7,394 bases of DNA from Nitrososphaerota archaeon (lineage in GTDB: Archaea; Thermoproteota; Nitrososphaeria; Nitrososphaerales; Gagatemarchaeaceae): NCBI GenBank assembly GCA_005877365.1, contig VBPP01000015.1, forward strand, positions 1 to 7,394, given 5' to 3'. Below are positions 1 through 7,200 of the stretch, one piece after another. The translations under genes and the position numbers were made by a program. How positions within the stretch are numbered: position 1 is the stretch's first letter; each line of letters begins with the position of its first letter. Under the pieces are notes generated by a model that saw only the letters and a program-made list of their open reading frames with translations, was not told where the DNA came from and searched no databases.

Positions 1-3000
1 GTACTTATCGTGCGTGTAGTCGGTGTAGAGCCATCCCCCGTCGTGAAGGACCTTCTGCTCGAGCAGGTTCCCCCTGGGGTCGTACTTGTAGTAGGCCTGC
101 TCCTGTGCAGTCCCCACGCCGCTCTGGTAGGAGCACGTACCGACAATCGCGTCGTGGATGTTTGCCGATATCGTCTGGGAGAAGAATGAGGGGGTGCACC
201 CCGACGTCCCGAATGTGTCGGAGGAGTCGGTGTTGGCGTACGAGAGCCAGGTTTCGTGCCCGACGCTGTCTTTGCTGTACTTGACGTTGCCCCAATCGTC
301 GTAGGACCTGACGGAATACGACAGCAGCGCATTCGAAGGCGACAGGAGCTTCGTCTCGTTGACGCGGCCTGCAGTGTCGTAGTCTGATTCAGCGATCTTG
401 GTGACGCTCCCCGACGACGTCTTATCATAAACCCTCATCAGGTTCTTGGAGTTCTGAAAGTTGTAATCTTGGTACGCCTGGATAGAGGCGCCGTCGGACA
501 TCGTGGAGTTAGACCAGACGGCGTTCCCGTTCAGGATGTTGTAGGAGATGCTGTCGCTCTGGCTCAGTTGAGTGGGCGAGGAGTAAACGTTCCTGGAGGT
601 GACGTAGTACGTCTTGGCCTCGGTTCCCACGGGCGCGCTCCCGTAGGAGTAAGTCGTCTTTCCACCCGTCGAGTAGAGAACGCCGCTGACGAGCCAGAGG
701 TTGCCCGTGTGGTACTCGTAAGTCGTGGCCCTCCCGATCGGGTCTGTGACAGAGACGAGGTTGTTGCCCGAGTAGGCAAGGGTCCAGGCCCTCCCACCTG
801 AGGAGATCGAAGCCAACTGCTTGTTCGAGTTGTAGGAGAACGAGACAACCCTGCCGACCGCGTCTGTAATCTGCGAGATGTAACCCTCCGCTCCGTAGCT
901 GAACGTAATTGTGTTGTTGCCTGTCTGGTCGGTTATCGAGGTGAGCTGCTTGTTGGAGTTGAACTGATAGGTCGTGCCCGACTTGTCGTAGAGGGTGTAG
1001 GTGCCGCTGCTACCGCCGCCGCTGTTCTGCACCAGTTGAAAGTCGACCGTGCGATGGTAGGTGAATGTGCTCCCGGACCACTCGTAGGGATAGGCCTGCC
1101 CGTCAGCGAGGTGGAGGTAGTTGGTGCCGAGCCAGGGGAGGCTGAGGGACCAGCCGTCCCCCAGGTTCGAGAGGGTGAAGTTGTCGTACTGGTACGGGGA
1201 GGAGGAGGAACGGAAGGCGTAGGGCTGCGAGTAGACCAGCGAGATCTCGAGATACAGCCCTCCCCTTCCGGGGAGGGCGAGGGTCCCCTGCCCTACCGAG
1301 AGGAGGCCGTTACCGGGTGAGACGTACTCCATGAAGTTCTGAAAGTAGCCCTCGTACGGAGAGAGACCGGGCCTGGACCACGAGTTCTGGGAGGTCGCCG
1401 CTGTCGGTACGGTGGCCGGAACCGAGGCGAGCCTTACGCTGTAGGGGCTTGACGACCCGGACATCCAGGAGAAGAGAAGGAAGGGGGAAGTCGACTGCGC
1501 CATCGAGAGGTATGCGATGCTGTTCAGCTCCCCCGAAGCCACCCCAGTGATTGTTGTAGGACCTGACGACGAGAGCGTGGCGAAGCTCACAGACGTCGGG
1601 GAAGGTAGATAGGCGACGAACGCACGCGCCCCGTCTGTGGTCATGGATACAGTCACGGAGGGTGACGACGGCGACGAGGAGGCGATGGTCAACCTCGACG
1701 CCCAATTCGAGGATTTCACGTAGTACAGGATGTATGAGGGGTAAGAGATGGCGGCGACGGCGACCGTGCCGTTGCTCAACAGGGCCGACGCGAATCGATT
1801 TCCGTTCAGGACAGTATTGCCCCAATCGGTCAACGTCAGGGGGGCGCCGAGGCCATCTTCGTAGTAGAGCGTCCCCGCCACGCTGACCACGACACCTTCA
1901 TTCTGCAAGACCTCGGCGTACAGGGTGTTCGATGCGTCCGTCGGATTCAGCCTATACACGGTCCACACTCCTGACCCGTCCGGGTTGCTGTCGTAGGCCT
2001 CGTAGAGGAACATGCCGATGCACCTCCACCTCCCCCCGTAGTCGGTGCAGCCGTTCCAGGTCGCTGTGACTACCCATCTGCCCCCTGAGGACCATACCAC
2101 GGTGGGTCTCAATGGGCTCCAGCCCTGGCAGCCTGTCGAGGGGCAATCGCCGTGGAAGAGAGAGTAGGGCGTTCCCACTCGCAGGACGCCATCAGAACCG
2201 AACGTCAGCCCGATGAACTCCACTTGAATGTACATCCAGAACACGAGCGCGCCCGCGTTGGTTCCGGGTTTAACAGCCACGTCGAGCCCATCGCCCCCTA
2301 AGAAATCTAGGCTCGTTATCCTCGTCGGGGCGGACCAGGTGGCGGAATCGGGGCTGGAAGCGTAACAGACGTCGACGTAGAATTGACCCTTGCAGAAGAA
2401 GAATACCCAGTAGTAGCCGTTGTTGTAGACGACTGAGTGCTGCCCGCTCTCCTCGGTAGGATACGGCTGGGACGTCGTGGCGACGGTTACCGGGTCGATA
2501 GTGAACGAGCCATTCACCTGGTAAGTCAGTTGGGCCCTGGCGAGATTGAAGGTAGGATGGAAGAGGGGCCCGTCGCTGTCCGACCAGTCGAAGCCAAGCC
2601 AGACGCCCGAACTGTTTCCAAACCAGGCCCTGTCGCCCCTCGCGGAGATTGGCACTCTGTCGAATCGGAGGGAAAGTGCGCCGTGCGTCGTCGTGGTCGC
2701 TGCTGCTGCCGCCCCCCCTCCCCAATTCGCGTTACCCTTGATCTCCATCCTGAGGCCGGCGGGTTCACAGAATTGATGGCGGATCGCATAAGCGACAGTG
2801 ACGTTGGCGATCGTCTGCCCTCCCGGAGCTACGAGATAATTCTGCTCTGCGTAGGTGCTGTTCGCGCGGAGGCTCGTCGACATCATGCCGGAGGGGAGGC
2901 CGAGCAGCGGTCTGACGGCGAAGCTGTTCCCATGGTCGTCCTTAGCAGAGAATGTGCCGTTGAGGTAGAGGGTGTAGGTGTGCTTGACGTAAGACGAGGA

Positions 3001-3279
3001 GGGCTCTCCCATGAAGAGGAGCGTAGGGATGTTAACGACGATGGTCCAGTTGCTAGCCCTCGGCGAGAGAGGCTCCCTGGGGAGCTGTGGAGAGGTGCAA
3101 TGCTGCGACCGCGTCTGGTTCCAGACGTTTCGGTAGGTGACGGTTCCGGGCGGGAGCGGCTGCACTGGGTTCGCTTGGATCGCTGATGTCTGAGGCGGAT
3201 TGGGCGGGGGTGGAGCATTCCCGGGTAGGGGAAAGAAGAGGGATGGCTGCACGAAGAGCAGCAAGAAGAGCAGACGCAC
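1..3279 (-). CDS. Secreted giant YD-repeat (RHS-like) protein with sialidase-like propeller region; 3' end outside window
   Basis: One minus-strand frame stays open for 1093 codons and leaves the window at base 1. An in-frame TGA at 3295-3297 precedes the chosen GTG start, which gives an N-terminus (MRLLFLLLFVQP) that reads as a short signal peptide, so the protein is probably exported. A proline-rich linker follows (about 22-45), then a beta-rich domain (about 75-235). Residues about 240-640 resemble a sialidase/BNR propeller: 'VVYNNGYYWVFF' strands and an Asp-box-like SPDSATW at 309-315. From about 648 the entry to an RHS/YD shell is clear: SPGNGLL, LPGRGG (669-674), LGDGWSLSLPWLG (706-718), then YD-type units TDAVGR (805-810), TDPIGR (844-849), YDTAGRV (967-973), YDDWGN (993-998) and YDPRGN (1066-1071). 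N-X-S/T sequons and paired cysteines (296/305, 379/384, 411/420) suit a surface protein. YD/RHS shells often encapsulate a C-terminal toxin or act as surface proteins; that end is not visible, so toxin or adhesin cannot be decided. The neighbouring regulator is divergent. Confidence 0.9.
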   Translation of the reverse strand, partial: MRLLFLLLFVQPSLFFPLPGNAPPPPNPPQTSAIQANPVQPLPPGTVTYRNVWNQTRSQHCTSPQLPREPLSPRASNWTIVVNIPTLLFMGEPSSSYVKHTYTLYLNGTFSAKDDHGNSFAVRPLLGLPSGMMSTSLRANSTYAEQNYLVAPGGQTIANVTVAYAIRHQFCEPAGLRMEIKGNANWGGGAAAAATTTTHGALSLRFDRVPISARGDRAWFGNSSGVWLGFDWSDSDGPLFHPTFNLARAQLTYQVNGSFTIDPVTVATTSQPYPTEESGQHSVVYNNGYYWVFFFCKGQFYVDVCYASSPDSATWSAPTRITSLDFLGGDGLDVAVKPGTNAGALVFWMYIQVEFIGLTFGSDGVLRVGTPYSLFHGDCPSTGCQGWSPLRPTVVWSSGGRWVVTATWNGCTDYGGRWRCIGMFLYEAYDSNPDGSGVWTVYRLNPTDASNTLYAEVLQNEGVVVSVAGTLYYEDGLGAPLTLTDWGNTVLNGNRFASALLSNGTVAVAAISYPSYILYYVKSSNWASRLTIASSSPSSPSVTVSMTTDGARAFVAYLPSPTSVSFATLSSSGPTTITGVASGELNSIAYLSMAQSTSPFLLFSWMSGSSSPYSVRLASVPATVPTAATSQNSWSRPGLSPYEGYFQNFMEYVSPGNGLLSVGQGTLALPGRGGLYLEISLVYSQPYAFRSSSSPYQYDNFTLSNLGDGWSLSLPWLGTNYLHLADGQAYPYEWSGSTFTYHRTVDFQLVQNSGGGSSGTYTLYDKSGTTYQFNSNKQLTSITDQTGNNTITFSYGAEGYISQITDAVGRVVSFSYNSNKQLASISSGGRAWTLAYSGNNLVSVTDPIGRATTYEYHTGNLWLVSGVLYSTGGKTTYSYGSAPVGTEAKTYYVTSRNVYSSPTQLSQSDSISYNILNGNAVWSNSTMSDGASIQAYQDYNFQNSKNLMRVYDKTSSGSVTKIAESDYDTAGRVNETKLLSPSNALLSYSVRSYDDWGNVKYSKDSVGHETWLSYANTDSSDTFGTSGCTPSFFSQTISANIHDAIVGTCSYQSGVGTAQEQAYYKYDPRGNLLEQKVLHDGGWLYTDYTHDKY
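805..963 (-). repeat. Internal duplication of a YD-repeat unit, 43-codon period
   Basis: The encoded segments FNSNKQLTSI (bases 934-963, residues 773-782) and YNSNKQLASI (805-834, residues 816-825) are near copies set exactly 129 bases apart. The DNA copies match at 23 of 30 positions by my hand alignment. They are followed by related 'T/S-D-x-x-G-R/N' turns. This is the expected tandem beta-hairpin architecture of a YD shell and supports the family call. Confidence 0.7.
2686..2721 (-). repeat. Low-complexity codon tract (Gly3-Ala5-Thr4) in the YD protein
   Basis: Residues 187-198 of the large minus-strand protein read GGGAAAAATTTT, encoded by runs of near-identical triplets. It sits inside the N-terminal beta-rich domain and looks like a flexible loop or linker. 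Triplet runs can change length by slippage without breaking the frame. Confidence 0.6.
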
Positions 3280-3320
3280 ACCTCTTCTCGTGAATCACCA
3301 CCTGATTTCCCAAGAAACTC

Positions 3321-3340
3321 CTGACGATATATCACGTCAG
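3321..3340. promoter_or_regulatory. 20-bp dyad covering the putative YD-gene TATA box; candidate operator
   Basis: The sequence ctgacgatatatcacgtcag has perfect 6-base arms (ctgacg/cgtcag) around an AT core; 16 of 20 positions match the reverse complement. It encloses the TATA-like element of the minus-strand gene, so a dimer bound here would block TBP. The adjacent winged-helix protein is an obvious candidate ligand. This is inferred from position and symmetry only. Confidence 0.4.
3326..3333 (-). promoter_or_regulatory. Putative TATA box of the YD-repeat gene
   Basis: The AT octamer gatatatc reads the same on both strands and lies about 50 bases upstream of the GTG start at 3279. Archaeal transcription usually begins about 25 bases past the TATA centre, which would place the start near 3303 and leave a leader of about 24 bases. 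That leader carries SD-like stretches: ggtggtgatt (3293-3302) and gaagaggt directly before the GTG. No better TATA candidate is closer. Confidence 0.4.
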
Positions 3341-3374
3341 AAGGAATGTTATGGTCATACCCCGCTTTCGATAT

Positions 3375-3404
3375 GGAAAAACGGTCATGAAATTCCATTT
3401 TTCC
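3375..3404. repeat. 7-bp inverted repeat in the divergent control region
   Basis: The arms ggaaaaa (3375-3381) and tttttcc (3398-3404) are perfect reverse complements separated by 16 bases. The arms are mostly A/T runs and the right one lies in a TTCC-rich stretch (ttcc recurs at 3401, 3405 and 3413), so chance is a real possibility. It lies between the two 20-bp dyads. Confidence 0.3.
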
Positions 3405-3410
3405 TTCCTC

Positions 3411-3430
3411 TCTTCCTAGGCCTGGGAAGA
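3411..3430. promoter_or_regulatory. 20-bp imperfect palindrome upstream of the winged-helix gene; candidate operator
   Basis: The sequence tcttcctaggcctgggaaga matches its own reverse complement at 18 of 20 positions, with symmetry centred on AGGCCT. Its centre is about 27 bases upstream of the TATA-like element at 3444-3451, a location used by archaeal activators or repressors. It is the strongest dyad I see in the divergent region. The binding protein is unknown; autoregulation by the adjacent winged-helix protein is the simplest idea. Confidence 0.45.
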
Positions 3431-3443
3431 TTGTTCCATGACA

Positions 3444-3451
3444 CTTATAAG
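3444..3451 (+). promoter_or_regulatory. TATA box of the winged-helix gene (leaderless mRNA likely)
   Basis: The octamer cttataag lies in an AT-rich stretch with its centre about 29 bases before the GTG at 3477. That is the usual TATA-to-start spacing, so transcription should begin at or just before the start codon. There is no Shine-Dalgarno motif before the GTG (the preceding bases are aataagaaattgac), which agrees with a leaderless transcript. Confidence 0.6.
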
Positions 3452-3476
3452 TAATGAAAAATAATAAGAAATTGAC

Positions 3477-3770
3477 GTGAAATACCGGAGCAGGACCGAC
3501 ATAATCGCGATGATTCTCCAGGCGGTTATCAACGGTGCTACAAAGACGAGAATTATGTATAGTGCCTACCTATCCTACGCTCAGGTGAAGGAATACCTTA
3601 GCTTCATGATCGAGAAGGACCTAATCCGGTACGAAGAAGGCTCTGCGATTTACAAGCTGACTCAGAAGGGGGTGCAGCTTCTGCACGTCTACGAAGATAT
3701 CGGCGACATGATCACGCTAAGCGACCAGAAGAACGGCCCTATTTCTGCCTCTGTATCGCAGTTCGGTTAG
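3477..3770 (+). CDS. Winged helix-turn-helix transcriptional regulator (HTH_45 type)
   Basis: This 97-residue protein matches the archaeal one-domain winged-helix family (Pfam HTH_45, COG3432-like). Visible features in order: N-terminal basic KYRSRTDIIAMILQA helix (2-15); second helix with ATKTRIMYSAYLSY (20-33), a pattern characteristic of the family; recognition helix AQVKEYLSFMIEKDLI (34-49); wing RYEEGSAIYKLTQKG (50-64); and a C-terminal helix LLHVYEDIGDMI (67-78) that usually dimerises. The last 17 or so residues are polar and poorly structured. The start is GTG: the frame has a TAA at 3465-3467 and no ATG after it, and the TATA spacing fits. It should act in the cytoplasm as a dimeric DNA-binding regulator; its ligand and targets are unknown. 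It diverges from the YD-repeat gene across a 197-base gap with dyads, so control of that gene and of itself is plausible but not shown. Confidence 0.92.
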   Translation: MKYRSRTDIIAMILQAVINGATKTRIMYSAYLSYAQVKEYLSFMIEKDLIRYEEGSAIYKLTQKGVQLLHVYEDIGDMITLSDQKNGPISASVSQFG

Positions 3771-3796
3771 ACGGGTCCCATCATCCCGGTCTTGCA

Positions 3797-4057
3797 TTAG
3801 GTCCACTGAGTGATATCTGATTGAGTTACTTCACGATATTTTTCTTGAAAATGCAGAAACGGTTGCCCGGCCAATTCCTCTTTTTCGAAAACCTTGTCGA
3901 AGCCCAGGTTGATGAGGTGCAGCAGGTTGGCCGGTCTGAAAATCGGTAAAGATATGACGGGTGCGACTGGCAGCCGACTTCGACGGTGCTCGTTCGACCC
4001 AAGGTGAATGAAGATTGGTTCACATTCTTGCAGCCCAATCCTTGCTTCTCCGTTCAT
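3797..4057 (-). CDS. Doubtful small ORF, hypothetical protein
   Basis: An 86-codon ATG frame on the minus strand. The C-terminal half (FRPANLLHLINLGFDKVF, then EKEELAGQPFLHFQEKYREV) reads like a helical soluble protein, and its codons there are of the CTG/CTC/AAC/GAC type used by the neighbours. The N-terminal half is less protein-like. I recognise no family and see no Shine-Dalgarno motif. A TATA-like stretch on this strand near 4112-4120 lies about 55 bases upstream but could equally serve DP2. It may be a genuine small gene, a decayed gene remnant or a chance frame. Confidence 0.25.
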   Translation of the reverse strand: MNGEARIGLQECEPIFIHLGSNEHRRSRLPVAPVISLPIFRPANLLHLINLGFDKVFEKEELAGQPFLHFQEKYREVTQSDITQWT

Positions 4058-4111
4058 CCGAGGCTGGTGCAGTGGCGAGCAATCACTGCACGCTTGTTTC
4101 TTCGTCTCACC

Positions 4112-4120
4112 ACATATATT
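4112..4120 (+). promoter_or_regulatory. Possible TATA box for PolD DP2
   Basis: The stretch acatatatt is the best TATA-like element in the DP2 leader. It would place the transcription start near 4142-4146 and give a leader of about 90 bases. A weaker candidate, cataaga at 4193-4199, would give a leader of only about ten bases that still includes the ribosome binding site. The choice between them cannot be made by eye. Confidence 0.35.
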
Positions 4121-4135
4121 GCGTGATATTGAAGA

Positions 4136-4160
4136 CGACCCTTCTGAAGAAGGAAGGTCG
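4136..4160 (+). other. Small hairpin in the DP2 upstream region
   Basis: Arms cgacc (4136-4140) and ggtcg (4156-4160) enclose a second stem cttc/gaag (4141-4144 with 4149-4152), a tgaa loop (4145-4148) and a three-base bulge. If transcription starts near 4142 the outer stem would not be fully transcribed, so it may work as DNA or be fortuitous. No T-tract follows, so it is not a typical terminator. Confidence 0.3.
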
Positions 4161-4223
4161 AACCAATCCTAGCGAGCGAACATCGTCAAAGCCATAAGAC
4201 ACAGGTAAGCGGAGGAGCGCAGA

Positions 4224-4228
4224 GGGAG
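4224..4228 (+). promoter_or_regulatory. Shine-Dalgarno site of PolD DP2
   Basis: GGGAG stands five bases before the ATG at 4234, a standard spacing. The frame has a TAA at 4195-4197 and no other start codon before 4234, so the start is well fixed. A second purine-rich match (ggagg, 4211-4215) is too far away. Confidence 0.7.
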
Positions 4229-4233
4229 CTTCA

Positions 4234-7200
4234 ATGCCATTCGACGCCAAGTCTGCTTGGGAACGGTCTAAACAACTCGCGCCCTTTCCTGACCATCTGA
4301 ACCCGTACTACGAGGACATCCTCTCCCAGTACGAACAAGCCTACAGCATCGCAGAAATCGGCAGGTCAAAAGGCTACGACCCCAACTACAACGTGGAGCC
4401 TAGGACGGTCTTTGACCTCGCGGACAGGGTGAACGAGATGCTCGGCTTGGACCAATTCGAGGGGCTCGCGGAGCGCCTGAGAGTCCTTCTCAAGACAACG
4501 AGCAAGGAGAAAGCCGCCATCAACATCTCTCAGGAGATAGCGCTGGGGAAGTTCGGAAGAATGGATACCGCCAAGGCACTCGAGTACGGCGTCAGAGCCG
4601 GTCTCGCAGTCATAACTGACGGAGTCACGGTGGCACCCATTCAAGGAATCTACACGGTTTCAGTGAAGCAAAACGATGACAACAGCAGCTACGCGTCCGT
4701 GTCGTATGCAGGCCCAATGCGGTCTGCCGGGGGAACCGAGGCGGCCTTCTCACTCGTGATAGCCGACCTGACGGCAAAGAAACTCGGCCTGTCGAGTTAC
4801 AGGGCGAGAGAAGAAGAGATAGGCAGGTACACCGAAGAACTCCGTGTCTACGAAAGAGAAGTCGGGAACTTTCAGTACAGGGTGACCGACGAAGATGTAA
4901 GGTCGGCAATATCGAACCTTCCAGTAGAGATTGACGGAGTCGAAACAGACCCCGTCGAGGTAGTCGTCCATAGAAACCTAAGCAGGGTCGGAACTGACCG
5001 CGTCAGAGGCGGGGCTCTGAGGGTGCTGAACGATGGGGTGGTCGGGAGGGCCCATAAACTGGAGAAGAAACTGGCTAGCTTGAACGTCTCGGGTTGGGAG
5101 TGGCTAGAACAGCTAGGGGGTGGGACACAACAATCTTCCAGCGAGACTGAGCACGCGGGTGCTCACTTTGAGGAAGTAATCTCCGGCAGAGCGGTCCTCT
5201 CGTCTCCCGGAAGAATGGGAGGTTTCAGGTTGAGGTACGGGCGCTCCTTTAACACCGGCCTCTCAACGGTCGGAATTCATCCCGCCGTGCCCACGCTCCT
5301 GGACTTTCCGGTTGTGGTGGGGACGCAAGTCAAGGTAGACCAGCCCGGGAAGGCCGCGACAATAGCCTTCGTGGACAGCATAGAAGGACCTACGATTCTG
5401 TTAAGAGATGGTTCCGTCAGAAGGATAGATAGCGCTGAGCAAGCGGAGGAAGTTCGCGACGAGCTTGCTAAAGTAATTGACCTGGGAGACGTGCTAATCA
5501 GCTTTGGGGACTTCCTGGAGAGCAACAAGAACCTCTCCCCATCACCGTACGTCGTCGGGTGGTGGGTGCAGGATGTCGAAAACGCGTCCCTCTCGCCAAA
5601 TAGGCAGAATCCCGGCGAGAATCGAATCTACAACGAAATTCTGGAAAGAATAACAGCGGACCCCTTCCTGGGGATCTCGGCCAGGGAAGCACTGACACTC
5701 TCCAAAGAGTTGAACGTGCCCCTCCACCCCCGGTTCTCCTATCGTCTCGACCGCCTCTCCGCAGCCGAGCTACTTGAGGTCCGACGGGCTTCCCATTACG
5801 CGAACGACCATGTTGAGATAGACATCACATCGCATCCCGTGAAGCTGCTACTAGAGCGGACATTACTTCCACACAAAGTGGAGGGCAGCGTTGCGCGGGT
5901 TGAAGGCGACGACGCAATAATCCTCGCCCATCTCCTCGCCCTGGATTCAGCCGTGCCACCCTCGGAGGATTACAGAGACGCTGCAGATATGATCAGGGGC
6001 CTCTCAGGAATCAGAATCGGAAGGCAGACGACAGCCACCGTCGGCGTACGCGTCGGAAGGCCGGAGAAGGCCATGCTAAGACACCTCAAGCCTCCGGTAC
6101 ACACACTCTTCCCTGTTGGTCCGGGGGGTGGACCTTCTCGAAATCTCCTTTCGGTGATTGGTAAGGAAGGGACGGTCGAGGTCGACATCGTCAACCTCGT
6201 TTGTCCCTCATGCGGTGCTCGCCGCACCTCAATCAGATGCGACCAGTGCGGCGAGGCGACACAGAGGTTTCTCACATGTCCGCGCTGCAACAAAGACACG
6301 AACGATTCGGTCTGTCCGAGCTGCAAGATCAAGACCGTGACTCACTCAAAGACAAGGCTCAACCTCAGGAGCAAAGTGGAATTCGCGATCAGAAGGGTTC
6401 CGCACGACCCGTCGAAACCCGTCAAAGGCGTTCGCGGTTTGACCAGCCAGTCGAAGACGCCGGAGGCGCTGGAGAAGGGTATCATCCGAAGCAACAACAG
6501 CGTCTATGTATACAAGGACGGGACGATGAGAATCGACGTCACAAATGCCCCGCTAACTCACTTTAGACCCAGAGACATCAAGACCGACCTGCCTACGCTA
6601 TCGATGTTAGGCTATGCCGAAGACTACAGAGGCGAGCGGTTGACGAGAACAGACCAAATCCTAGAAATCAAGCCTCAGGACGTGATTCTTCCCATCGATA
6701 TCGCAGACGACCTCGTCCGCATGGCGAATTTCATCGATGAAGAACTCGTCACACTCTACAATATCAAACCGTTCTACGAGGCAAAGAAGGCTTCCGACCT
6801 GATCGGAAGGATTGTCATCGGATTGGCCCCCCACACGTCAGTCGGAGTGGCCGGTCGCGTGATTGGTTTCGCGGCTACTCAGGTCTGTTTTGCCAGTCCA
6901 TGCTGGCACGCCGCAAAGAGGCGTGACTGCGATGGAGACGGCGACTCGCTTTTGCTCCTCCTCGACACACTACTCAACTTCTCAACGGAATACATACCCG
7001 ACCAGATTGGTGGGTTGATGGACACCCCTCTCCTTATACAACCGGTCGTAATTCCAGCCGAGGTAGACAACCAAGCGCATAACTTCGATATCGCTTCGAG
7101 ATATCCCAGAGAATTCTATGAAGCAACCCAAACCTATCCAACCGCCGCGTCACTGGAACCGATGGTGGAAACGATAGGAAGAAGGCTCGCGGGCGAGAGG

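Larger units (their letters stand above)
3771..4233. other. Gap between the regulator and PolD DP2; no convincing gene
   Basis: No plus-strand frame here looks coding. I checked TTCGA-containing stretches for tRNA T-arms on both strands and found none with matching stems. The gap contains T-rich runs (tttttctt from 3839 and ttttt at 3881-3885) that could end transcription of the winged-helix gene, as archaeal termination often uses U-rich tracts. It also holds one doubtful minus-strand ORF, a TATA-like site at 4112-4120 and a small hairpin at 4136-4160 ahead of DP2. Confidence 0.6.

Noticed and set aside
1310..1825. 171-codon minus-strand open frame
   Set aside because: It overlaps the YD-repeat gene out of frame on the same strand, across the segment that encodes the propeller and the LPGRGG shell entry.
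2437..3186. 249-codon plus-strand open frame
   Set aside because: It lies wholly antisense to the YD-repeat gene, whose domains are clearly readable in the other strand. Its own translation is rich in Arg/Gly/Val with no recognisable motif, as expected from antisense of GC-rich coding DNA.
2883..3398. 171-codon minus-strand frame beginning upstream of the YD gene start
   Set aside because: It has an ATG, but its translation is Ser/Arg/Pro-rich and crosses the signal-peptide-bearing frame; it also starts upstream of the predicted promoter.
3321..3430. CRISPR-like or transposon-end repeats in the divergent gap
   Set aside because: The two dyads differ in sequence, are not regularly spaced repeats, and no transposase or target duplication is visible.
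3454..3480. Mini-ORF (MKNNKKLT) overlapping the regulator's GTG
   Set aside because: The TATA element at 3444-3451 predicts transcription from about 3474, so this ATG would not be in the mRNA.
3985..4170. tRNA-like TTCGA motifs (gttcgac on plus, ggttcgacc on minus)
   Set aside because: Flanking bases do not pair as a T-stem and no acceptor, D or anticodon stems can be built around them.
4015..4197. 60-codon plus-strand frame upstream of DP2
   Set aside because: Its composition is Ser/Leu/Cys-rich without protein-like pattern, it has no Shine-Dalgarno motif and it runs across the predicted DP2 promoter and hairpin.
6201..6566. 121-codon plus-strand frame
   Set aside because: It is an out-of-frame shadow of the zinc-finger region of PolD DP2.
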